NCBI GenBank assembly: GCA_017614655.1
Contig: JAGABO010000024.1
Location: 1-10,921 of the forward strand
Source: Treponema sp.
GTDB taxonomy: Bacteria > Spirochaetota > Spirochaetia > Treponematales > Treponemataceae
Length of the DNA: 10,921 bases
Reading direction: 5' to 3'
Both the position numbers and the translations under genes were made by a program. Shown piece by piece: positions 1 to 6,570 of the stretch. Each line of letters opens with the position of its first letter. Position 1 is the first letter of the stretch. The notes below the pieces were generated by a model. That model worked only from the letters and a program-made list of their open reading frames with translations, made no database searches and had not been told where the DNA came from.

Positions 1-1306
1 AAAGGTCTGCCTTGCCGTTTTTTCTTGCCTTGGAATGCCATACCGCAAGATTTCCTGCATAAAGCATAATGTCAAGCGGAACTGTTTTTCCGTTGCGTGC
101 CTTAATGAACACATAGCCGCCTGCAAAGTCCCGCGTATGAAACCACAAATCGTTTCCCTTAACATAGTGGCGCAGAAGCTCGTCGTTTTCCGAAGCCGTG
201 CGGCCTACAAGAAGTTTCCAGCCGTTTATTTCGTAAGAAAGACCCGGTGTCTGTTTCTGAATTTTCTGCTTCGGGGTAGTGCCGCTTCTTAAAAGCTGTT
301 CTATTTTAAGGACATTTTTTTCGTTCCTGATGCGTTCATATTCATCTTCCAGGGCGGCCAGAGCTTTTTTAGAAAGCTCTATGTCGTGTTCAAGCGCTTC
401 TTTTCCCGAAACAGCCTTCTTGTATTTTGAATAGTAAACTGCGGCATTTTCGTGTGCAGAAAGCTTTGCATCAAGGCGGATGTGGACGGTTTCTCCGGTT
501 TCGTAGTCGGTGCAGGTAAGGGAAGAGCCTTCCGTCTGATTCTGAAACGCAAGGATAAGGTCTCCTGTATGCTTAAGACGTTCGCAGTTAGAAAATTCTT
601 CCTGTTTTTTAAGAAGATTTTCCAGGGCAGCCTTCATTTTTGAATGCTTTACGTTAAACCATTTTTCTGCCTGAATCAGAAGGTTTTCCCTCGAAAGGGC
701 AGAACCTTTTTCGCTGTAGAAGGAATCAACGGCATCGTTAAAAGGGTGCGTAGAATTTGCCGAAAGTTCCTTTTCTGCCTCAAGAAGTTCCATGCGTACG
801 GGAAAACGTTCAAGTGCCGCTTTTTTTTCTTCTTCAGAAACTTCCCGCTGTTCCGGAAAAAACTTTCCTCCCGTAACTTCGCCTTTTTTGGGCCGGCGGA
901 ACATGCAGTCAAGGATTGTGCCTTCTTCATCCGTTACAATCACGTTTGCAGCTGCGGACCAGAGCCTTATCCACATAAAAAGCCGCTCTTTCCAGGTAGA
1001 AACGTCCATTTTTATGATGCGGTCAAGTCCTGTCTGTTCAAGGCTGTTAATCCTCATTCCCTGAACCCGGGATTTAAGGAATTCATTGAACCGAAGCGGC
1101 TTTTTGTTCTTTGGAAACTTCTGTTTTGTAAGGTTAAGCCTGCAGGAGGAGTTTTCCGTGCAGATCATCATGTTGAACACGTCGCCCTTATTTATAATCC
1201 TGAATCCAAGCGTATCATAGCCGGTCTGGGTTATTTCCTGTAAAAAAGAGCCTTTTATATCGAATTCGCCTATAATTCTGTTGATTTCATTGCAGTTTAG
1301 TGACAT
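1..1306 (-). CDS. rqcH: NFACT/RqcH-family ribosome quality-control protein, 3' end outside the window
   Basis: Reading the minus strand from the ATG at 1306 gives 435 codons with no stop up to the window edge. NFACT proteins (bacterial RqcH, eukaryotic Rqc2/NEMF) bind stalled 50S subunits carrying peptidyl-tRNA and, in RqcH, recruit Ala-tRNA to add C-terminal alanine tails. The N-terminal domain spans about residues 1-200 and contains GLDRIIKM with the Asp95-Arg96 pair that matches the family's DR motif. Helical coiled-coil arms follow (about 215-345), including LSAHENAAVYYSKYKKA, typical of the family. The NFACT-R (DUF814) domain starts near 355, with GRTASENDELLRHYVKGNDL followed by WFHTRDFAGG. 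Only some 40-50 C-terminal residues are probably missing. The start has no ribosome binding site, but a -10 box lies 6 bases upstream. The family call is firm; actual Ala-tailing activity is inferred. Confidence 0.88.
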   Translation of the reverse strand, partial: MSLNCNEINRIIGEFDIKGSFLQEITQTGYDTLGFRIINKGDVFNMMICTENSSCRLNLTKQKFPKNKKPLRFNEFLKSRVQGMRINSLEQTGLDRIIKMDVSTWKERLFMWIRLWSAAANVIVTDEEGTILDCMFRRPKKGEVTGGKFFPEQREVSEEEKKAALERFPVRMELLEAEKELSANSTHPFNDAVDSFYSEKGSALSRENLLIQAEKWFNVKHSKMKAALENLLKKQEEFSNCERLKHTGDLILAFQNQTEGSSLTCTDYETGETVHIRLDAKLSAHENAAVYYSKYKKAVSGKEALEHDIELSKKALAALEDEYERIRNEKNVLKIEQLLRSGTTPKQKIQKQTPGLSYEINGWKLLVGRTASENDELLRHYVKGNDLWFHTRDFAGGYVFIKARNGKTVPLDIMLYAGNLAVWHSKARKNGKADL

Positions 1307-1312
1307 GAATGC

Positions 1313-1341
1313 ATTTTACTATGGAAAAAAATCAATTTCTA
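1313..1341 (-). promoter_or_regulatory. Promoter of the NFACT gene, apparently leaderless
   Basis: On the minus strand TAGAAA (4/6 to consensus -35) is followed by a 17-base spacer and TAAAAT (-10, 1313-1318). Only six bases separate the -10 box from the ATG, so transcription should start at or next to the start codon. It is interleaved with the divergent ilvB promoter. Confidence 0.55.
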
Positions 1342-1350
1342 CTGTAAAAT
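1322..1350 (+). promoter_or_regulatory. Promoter of ilvB, apparently leaderless
   Basis: TGGAAA (4/6 to consensus -35), a 17-base spacer and TAAAAT (1345-1350) lie eight bases before the ilvB ATG. No Shine-Dalgarno sequence is visible. The 52-base intergenic gap leaves no room for a T-box or a peptide attenuator of the E. coli ilvB type. Confidence 0.55.
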
Positions 1351-1358
1351 ATGTATAT

Positions 1359-3098
1359 ATGATTAAAGCAACAGGATCACAGATAATAGTAAAACTTCTT
1401 GAACTGGAAGGTATAGATACGGTAGCCGGAATTCCCGGCGGTTCAATTCTCCCGCTTTATGATGAACTTGCACGCTCTAACATCAGGCATATACTTGTAC
1501 GGCATGAACAGGCAGCTGGATTTATTGCACAGGGCATGACCCGTTCAACAGGAAAACCGGCAGTCTGCATGGCAACTTCGGGGCCGGGCGCAATGAATCT
1601 TCTTACGGCAATTGCTGATGCAAGATGCGATTCAGTTCCGGTTGTAGCTTTCACGGGGCAGGTAAACTCTTCCCTTATTGGAACGGACGCTTTCCAGGAA
1701 GCAGACACTTTTGGTCTGAGCTTCCCGATTACAAAGCACAGCATGATGATAAAAAAGGCAGAAGACCTTCTCTGGGCAGTTCCCATGGCTTTTAAGATTG
1801 CAGTTTCCGGTCGTCCGGGCCCTGTCCTAATTGATGTTCCGCGTGACATTCAGCTTAAGGAAGTTGAATTTGAAAGCTGGCCGGATGTTAAAAAAGAAAA
1901 TGAAAATCCTTTAAAAATAAAATTCCTTACTCCGCAGGAAGAGCTCGAAGAGGCAGCTGCAAAAATGGCAGAAACCCTTCTTTCTTCTACAAAGTGTGCC
2001 TTCTATCTTGGAGGCGGCTGTAATGACGAAAAAGCCTCTGAACTCATAAAAGAACTGCTTGAACATTTTGATGCCGCTGTTGTTACAAGCCTTATGGGAA
2101 TCGGTGCATATCCCGTTAAAAAAGAAAACAACATGGGTATGGTCGGAATGCACGGAAGTCTTGCTGCAGCACGGGCAATGCACGAAGCCGATGTTGTTCT
2201 TGCCCTCGGCGTACGCTTTGATGACAGGGCAACCGGGGTTATTTCCAAATTCTGTCCGGATGCAAAAATTCTTCATATTGATATTGATGCAGCCGAAATC
2301 AACAAGATTCTTCCTTCTTATGTATGTGCTGTCTCTGATGTTAAGGATGCTCTTCCGCTTCTTATCAAGAAGATGAACAAAATGACAAACACACCTTACT
2401 ACGGTGAATGTAAGATAAAACGCTATGAATGGCTTTCTTCCCTTATAAAGCTTAAGGAAGAAACAGACAGTCTTCTTCTGGGCCGCCCGGCTTCTGCAGA
2501 TGGAATCAATCCGCGTGCATTTATTAAGGAGATACCGGAAGCTGCTTCAAAGGCAGGTCTTTCATCTTCTGATATCATTGTTACAACGGATGTAGGTCAG
2601 CATCAGATGTGGAGTGCCCAGTATTATCCTGTTGAACATGCACGCCAGTTCCTTACAAGCGGTTCTCTCGGAACAATGGGCTTTGGTCTTCCGGCTGCAA
2701 TAGGGGCTGCCCTTGCAAATCCGGATAAGCGCATTGTCTGTATTTCCGGTGACGGTTCAATTCTTATGAATGTTCAGGAACTTGCAACGCTTTCCGAACT
2801 TGACCTTAATGTTACGGTTATCGTATTTAAGAACGGAAGCCTTGGTATGGTCCGTCAGCAGCAGGAGTACATATTCAACAAAAATTACAGTGCAAGTATT
2901 TTCCAGAAGGTTCCCGACTTCCTTAAGGTTGCGGAAGGTTTTGGAATCCGCTCTATAGATGCCGGCAGTGACAAGTCCTGGTATAATGAAGCTTTTAAGA
3001 AAGGTCCCTGTCTTGTAAAGGTTGATATAGCAATGGAAGAAAATGTTCTTCCGTTTGTAAAAGCAGGCAGTGCAAACATAGACGCACTAAGGAACTAG
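1359..3098 (+). CDS. ilvB: Acetolactate synthase (AHAS), large catalytic subunit, AHAS I type
   Basis: Thiamine-diphosphate enzyme joining two pyruvates to 2-acetolactate (or pyruvate plus 2-ketobutyrate) at the first common step of valine, leucine and isoleucine synthesis. The 579 residues cover the full family. GIPGGSILPLYDE and RHEQAAGFIAQGM include the catalytic Glu50. The middle FAD domain carries FQEADTFGLSFPITKHS and SGRPGPVLIDVPRDIQ. The C-terminal ThDP domain has G464-D-G466 and Asn492 for the metal. Wording throughout resembles E. coli IlvB, including GTMGFGLPAAIGAALANPD and a final SAN near the C-terminus. Gln501 in MVRQQQE replaces the Trp of most AHAS enzymes, as in AHAS I. I chose this ATG, not an upstream in-frame alternative start near 1281, because homology begins at MIKATGSQ and a -10 box lies just ahead. 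No ilvN regulatory subunit is in the window. The next gene begins two bases after the stop, implying an operon. Confidence 0.93.
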   Translation: MIKATGSQIIVKLLELEGIDTVAGIPGGSILPLYDELARSNIRHILVRHEQAAGFIAQGMTRSTGKPAVCMATSGPGAMNLLTAIADARCDSVPVVAFTGQVNSSLIGTDAFQEADTFGLSFPITKHSMMIKKAEDLLWAVPMAFKIAVSGRPGPVLIDVPRDIQLKEVEFESWPDVKKENENPLKIKFLTPQEELEEAAAKMAETLLSSTKCAFYLGGGCNDEKASELIKELLEHFDAAVVTSLMGIGAYPVKKENNMGMVGMHGSLAAARAMHEADVVLALGVRFDDRATGVISKFCPDAKILHIDIDAAEINKILPSYVCAVSDVKDALPLLIKKMNKMTNTPYYGECKIKRYEWLSSLIKLKEETDSLLLGRPASADGINPRAFIKEIPEAASKAGLSSSDIIVTTDVGQHQMWSAQYYPVEHARQFLTSGSLGTMGFGLPAAIGAALANPDKRIVCISGDGSILMNVQELATLSELDLNVTVIVFKNGSLGMVRQQQEYIFNKNYSASIFQKVPDFLKVAEGFGIRSIDAGSDKSWYNEAFKKGPCLVKVDIAMEENVLPFVKAGSANIDALRN

Positions 3099-3100
3099 GA

Positions 3101-5014
3101 ATGAAAATAGCTCTGATTATTGACAGTATTGAATCTGAACATTCTCAGATGATTTTAGCAGGTGCAACTTCGGTTTTTGATGAAAAGGAAGTAAGCGTTA
3201 CCACTTATCAGATTGGCTCCCTGATTGATGATCAGGACCCGTTTAATTATCAGAACAGAAGTGTTGAAACGCTGATTACAAAGGAGAATACCGACGGTAT
3301 TATCTTCCTTGCGCTTCCTCATTTTCATTTTGAAAGCAATGAGTATCTGGTAAAATATCTTTCTCAGTTTAAAGATATTCCTGTCGTATCAATCGGCTAT
3401 ATTAACGAAGAAATCCCGTCTGTTGCCTACAGCAGTAAGGAATGTATAACAGAAATCGTTGACCATCTTATACAGGTTCACGGGCACAAAAGAATTGCCC
3501 TCTTTACGGTAGATACAGAAAGTAAGGAAGCGCAGGAAAGAGAAGACGCATTCCGTGAAGCAATTAAGAAAAACGGAATTGAATATGATGAAAACCTTAC
3601 CATGATCGGTAACTACGATTATGATGTGGCAATGGAATCCCTTATGGAACACAAGAAGAAGTTCGGTTACGACTTTGATGCAATTGTTTCCATTGATGAT
3701 GACATGGCTTTTGCCTGTGTTGATACGCTTCATCATGAAAAAATAAAGATTCCCGAAGAAATTGCAGTTACCGGATTTGACAACAGTATCAGATCTTATT
3801 CTGATGAACTTGGACTTACGACCGGTTCTCAGAAAACGAAGGAACAGGGTGCTCTTGCCGTTAAGATGATTCATGATATCCTGCTCGGTAAAAAAATAGA
3901 AAAACATGCCTGCATTCAGGCAAAGGCAATATTCCGCGAAAGCTGCGGCTGTAAAAGAAACCTTGAAAATGATGATGAATCAAAGCCGATTACGACATCA
4001 GAATGGTACAATCAGAGAAATCAGTTCTTAAGCGTAATCAAGCTTTATACTCTTATGCAGTTTGAAATGCCGTATTCAACCGTGCGTTCAAAATTAAAGT
4101 ATGAGCTTATTACAATCGGTGTAAGGGATGCCTGTGTATGTCTGTTTGAAAATCCGATGAATACAAAAAAATCCAAGCAGTTTGAACTTCCTGATAAAGC
4201 CTATGTTTCTGTTGCATATAATTCTGACAACACGGTTCAGATAGGAGAAACAGAAGCAACTATAGAATTCGATCCAAGGGAAAAACTTGTTCCGGACGGT
4301 CTGTTCAACAATCTTGACAAAATGATTGTAATGGCTCTCTACCGCTTTTCTACACTCATCGGTTACATTGTGTTTAAGCCCGGAGATTTTGATCTTGGTG
4401 TTTACTCTCTTATTCATAAGATTATTTCCAACTCGCTTGTTGCTTCCATGAAGATAAGTTACGTTCAGAATGAAAACAGAAACCTCCACAGTGCCGTTGC
4501 AGAAGCAACAAAGGATTCTATTTCTGATGAACTTACAGAACTCTTTAACCGAAGGGGACTGTTCCAGTTTGGTCAGGCTGCAATTGATGCCTGTATTGCG
4601 ATGAAGGGCTCCGGTACTGTTGTATTTGGTGACCTTGACGGTCTTAAGTTTATAAACGATACCTACGGTCATGATGCAGGAGACAGGGCAATCATTGCAG
4701 AAGCAAAAATCCTCAGGAAGATTTTCCGCGAAAGTGATGTTATTGCGCGCCTTGGTGGAGATGAATTCTGTATCGTAGCTCCGGGGCTTGTCGGTTCTGC
4801 AGCTGCAAGTCTTGCTTCAAGAATAAAGGCCGAGTGTGATCTGTTTAACAAGAATGCAGGAGAGTCATTTACGCTTTCTATCAGTATCGGACAGATTCTG
4901 TTTTCTTCTACAGACGAAACACTTGATCTTCACGATATTCTTACGAAGGCAGACTATAAACTTTATGAAGAAAAGCGCAGAAAGAAGAATATAAAAAACA
5001 AAATTGATTTATAA
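3101..5014 (+). CDS. Diguanylate cyclase with cytoplasmic LacI/GalR-type ligand-binding sensor domain
   Basis: A 637-residue protein predicted to make cyclic di-GMP from GTP in response to a bound small molecule. Residues 1 to about 280 form a periplasmic-binding-protein fold of the LacI/GalR effector type: HGHKRIALFT and KIPEEIAVTGFDNS are characteristic. The helix-turn-helix that normally precedes this fold is absent; the protein begins on the first strand (MKIALIID), with no signal peptide or membrane segment, so it is cytoplasmic. Residues 300-470 are an unassigned linker or GAF-like region. The GGDEF domain spans about 476-632, with GDLDGLKFINDTYGH, an intact LGGDEF (552-556) and RESD (543-546) five residues before it, the product-inhibition I-site. 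Catalysis and feedback inhibition therefore look intact. An AAGGA overlapping the ilvB 3' end serves as ribosome binding site. The ligand is unknown; a sugar or an amino acid-related compound are both possible. Confidence 0.9.
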   Translation: MKIALIIDSIESEHSQMILAGATSVFDEKEVSVTTYQIGSLIDDQDPFNYQNRSVETLITKENTDGIIFLALPHFHFESNEYLVKYLSQFKDIPVVSIGYINEEIPSVAYSSKECITEIVDHLIQVHGHKRIALFTVDTESKEAQEREDAFREAIKKNGIEYDENLTMIGNYDYDVAMESLMEHKKKFGYDFDAIVSIDDDMAFACVDTLHHEKIKIPEEIAVTGFDNSIRSYSDELGLTTGSQKTKEQGALAVKMIHDILLGKKIEKHACIQAKAIFRESCGCKRNLENDDESKPITTSEWYNQRNQFLSVIKLYTLMQFEMPYSTVRSKLKYELITIGVRDACVCLFENPMNTKKSKQFELPDKAYVSVAYNSDNTVQIGETEATIEFDPREKLVPDGLFNNLDKMIVMALYRFSTLIGYIVFKPGDFDLGVYSLIHKIISNSLVASMKISYVQNENRNLHSAVAEATKDSISDELTELFNRRGLFQFGQAAIDACIAMKGSGTVVFGDLDGLKFINDTYGHDAGDRAIIAEAKILRKIFRESDVIARLGGDEFCIVAPGLVGSAAASLASRIKAECDLFNKNAGESFTLSISIGQILFSSTDETLDLHDILTKADYKLYEEKRRKKNIKNKIDL

Positions 5015-5018
5015 ATCA

Positions 5019-5046
5019 GTGCAGTACTATTTGTAAAGTGCTGCAC
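5019..5046 (+). other. Strong hairpin at the convergent 3' ends of the cyclase and galK
   Basis: GTGCAGTACT and AGTGCTGCAC form a 10-pair stem with one G-U wobble around an 8-base loop, read in the plus-strand transcript. The minus-strand copy has a C-A mismatch at that position and is weaker. The 3' arm lies inside the galK C-terminal codons. No T-run follows on the plus strand; on the minus strand an AT-rich stretch follows. It may limit read-through or protect mRNA ends rather than act as a classic intrinsic terminator. Confidence 0.45.
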
Positions 5047-6208
5047 CGTCACTGGATCCACATGTAAAAAATGTTGCAGCGTATCCGGTGACTTTTGTAT
5101 ATTCTTTCTGAACGTTTTCGATAAAAGCGTCTGACTTGTCTTTTTTAACAAGTGCAATTGCACAGCCTCCGAAGCCTGCTCCCGTCATGCGGGCACCGAG
5201 ACAGCCGTCCTGTTTCTGAGCTGTTTCTGCGAGAGTATCAAGTTCAATTCCTGTAACCTCGTATTTTTCTTTGAGGGATTTGTGACTTTCGTTCATAAGA
5301 AAAGCGAGTTTTTTAAGGTCTCCGTTTTTTAGTGCAGCTGATGCATCAAGTACGCGCTGGTTTTCGTAAACACAGTGTTCTGCTCTTTTTAAAAGAGTTT
5401 CATCTTTAATACATGTTTTTACTTTTTCCCACTCTTTTGGGGTAAGGTCGCAGAGAGTTTTTACGTTCGTTCCGTTTTCCTGAATAAGTTTGAGTGCTTT
5501 TTCGCATTCACTGCGCCGTTCATTGTATTTTGAATCTGCAAGGCGTCGCACTTTGTTTGTGTTCATTACGACAAAGCACCAGTCTCCTAGTTTTAGCGGT
5601 ATATATTCGTAATCAAGGGAGGCGCAGTCAAGAAGTTCTGCCGTGTCTTTTTTTGCAGTTGAGATTATAAACTGATCCATGATTCCGCATTTTACGTTCA
5701 TAAATCTGTGCTCACTCATCTGTCCGATTTGTGCAAGCTTTTTGCGTTCTATATTAAAGCCGAAGGTTTCGGATACTGCAAAGGCAAAACCGCATTCAAG
5801 TGCAGAGGACGAAGAAATGCCGCCTCCTGCGGGAATAAAGGAAGAAATTAAAATTTCAAATCCGCAGGGGAAAATAAAGCCTTCTTCTTTTATCTGTGTA
5901 AGAATTCCATTTAAATAATTTGCATAGTCATTTTTTTTATCGTAAACAAAGTTGTCATCAATAAAAAATTCATAAGTGCCGCGAAAACGTACGTCATTAT
6001 AGATTATTTTTTTGTCGCTTCTTTTTCTGATTGCGATATAAAGGTATCTGTTGATTGCTGCAGGAAAAACCTTTCCGCCGTTGTAGTCAATGTGTTCTCC
6101 GATTATGTTGATTCGCGCAGGAGAAGAAAATATTTTTACAGGTATGTCTGATTTACCATAGATTTCTGTAAATGATTTTTCCAGTTCTTCTGTAATGCCG
6201 TTTAACAT
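5027..6208 (-). CDS. galK: Galactokinase (GHMP kinase family)
   Basis: Cytoplasmic enzyme phosphorylating galactose to galactose 1-phosphate with ATP, the entry to the Leloir pathway. The 393 residues match the usual length. The galactokinase signature ARINIIGEHIDYNGG is at residues 31-45. The ATP-binding GHMP loop is PAGGGISSSSALE (126-138). The catalytic Asp178 sits in CGIMDQF, and the C-terminal GHMP motif GARMTGAGFGGC is at 338-349. I chose the ATG at 6208, since GGGCGG sits five bases upstream; the in-frame GTG at 6214 would be only two bases from those guanines. No galT, galE or transporter gene is adjacent, so it appears as an orphan here. It converges on the diguanylate cyclase gene with 12 bases between stop codons and diverges from the tautomerase gene. 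Another sugar-1-kinase of the family is possible but less likely. Confidence 0.92.
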   Translation of the reverse strand: MLNGITEELEKSFTEIYGKSDIPVKIFSSPARINIIGEHIDYNGGKVFPAAINRYLYIAIRKRSDKKIIYNDVRFRGTYEFFIDDNFVYDKKNDYANYLNGILTQIKEEGFIFPCGFEILISSFIPAGGGISSSSALECGFAFAVSETFGFNIERKKLAQIGQMSEHRFMNVKCGIMDQFIISTAKKDTAELLDCASLDYEYIPLKLGDWCFVVMNTNKVRRLADSKYNERRSECEKALKLIQENGTNVKTLCDLTPKEWEKVKTCIKDETLLKRAEHCVYENQRVLDASAALKNGDLKKLAFLMNESHKSLKEKYEVTGIELDTLAETAQKQDGCLGARMTGAGFGGCAIALVKKDKSDAFIENVQKEYTKVTGYAATFFTCGSSDGAALYK

Positions 6209-6237
6209 ATTCACCGCCCTTTTTTTTGATACAGCAT

Positions 6238-6246
6238 ATTATAGCA
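6238..6246 (-). promoter_or_regulatory. Extended -10 promoter of galK
   Basis: On the minus strand TGC precedes a perfect TATAAT, giving an extended -10 element; no good -35 box is visible. The predicted start near 6231 gives a leader of about 23 bases that carries the GGGCGG ribosome binding site. Confidence 0.55.
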
Positions 6247-6261
6247 GTGAAAGCGATTGTA

Positions 6262-6270
6262 TGATATAGT
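6262..6270 (+). promoter_or_regulatory. Extended -10 promoter of the tautomerase gene
   Basis: TGATATAGT fits the extended -10 form TGnTATAAT with one mismatch. An overlapping TATGAT at 6260-6265 is an alternative -10. Transcription from either would leave a short leader containing the AGGAG ribosome binding site at 6279-6283. It diverges from the galK promoter, and the two polymerase footprints would overlap. Confidence 0.4.
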
Positions 6271-6289
6271 TTTCTTACAGGAGAAAAAA

Positions 6290-6511
6290 ATGCCGCATAT
6301 AACAATTCAGATGTATCCGGGCCGTGATGATGAAACCAAGAAAAGACTTGCTGATGCAATCCTTGAAACTGCAAGCAGAACCCTTGAGCGCGGAAAGGAA
6401 CACTTTTCTGTAAGCATCGTAGATGTTCCTCAGGAAGAATGGAAAGAAAAAGTTTACGATAAGGTCTTAAAGGACAGTAATACCTTTATTAAGCCCGGCT
6501 ATTCAATGTAA
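6290..6511 (+). CDS. pptA: 4-oxalocrotonate tautomerase-family protein, PptA-like
   Basis: A 73-residue cytoplasmic protein of the small tautomerase superfamily, which uses an N-terminal proline (exposed after Met removal) as catalytic base for keto-enol tautomerisation. Pro follows the initiator Met in MPHITIQMYPGR, and the C-terminus FIKPGYSM closely resembles the KKPGYSMNA ending of E. coli PptA (YdcE). Length also fits PptA (about 77 residues) better than classic 4-oxalocrotonate tautomerase (about 62). The start is fixed by the Met-Pro requirement and an AGGAG six bases upstream. The physiological substrate of PptA-type proteins is not established, and nothing nearby suggests an aromatic-degradation pathway. 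It lies alone between divergent galK and the next promoter. The family call is strong; orthology to pptA is probable. Confidence 0.82.
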   Translation: MPHITIQMYPGRDDETKKRLADAILETASRTLERGKEHFSVSIVDVPQEEWKEKVYDKVLKDSNTFIKPGYSM

Positions 6512-6520
6512 GCCTTTTTT
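6497..6520 (+). terminator. Possible weak terminator after the tautomerase gene
   Basis: GGCT and AGCC can pair across a 10-base loop that includes the stop codon region, and six T residues follow directly. The stem is only four base pairs, so this is a weak candidate. Its position between the stop codon and the next promoter fits a terminator. Confidence 0.3.
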
Positions 6521-6533
6521 AATACAGGGCTAC

Positions 6534-6562
6534 TTTCCAAAATTACGGCACTTGTGTAAAAT
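6534..6562 (+). promoter_or_regulatory. Promoter of the pyrophosphatase gene, apparently leaderless
   Basis: TTTCCA (4/6 to -35), a 17-base spacer and TAAAAT (6557-6562) end eight bases before the ATG. The intervening bases contain no convincing Shine-Dalgarno sequence. Confidence 0.55.
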
Positions 6563-6570
6563 AGAGTGCT

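Noticed and set aside
35..1243. Several plus-strand open frames of 63-199 codons at the left edge.
   Set aside because: They have Cys/Phe/Lys-rich shadow composition and no family features. The minus strand here has one uninterrupted frame with clear NFACT motifs.
1281..1358. A 26-residue N-terminal extension of IlvB.
   Set aside because: It would begin at a non-ATG codon with no ribosome binding site and overlap both promoters. Family homology starts at MIKATGSQ.
6153..6374. Minus-strand open frame across the galK-tautomerase gap.
   Set aside because: It overlaps the tautomerase gene and galK start, contains the promoter region and has no recognisable protein features.
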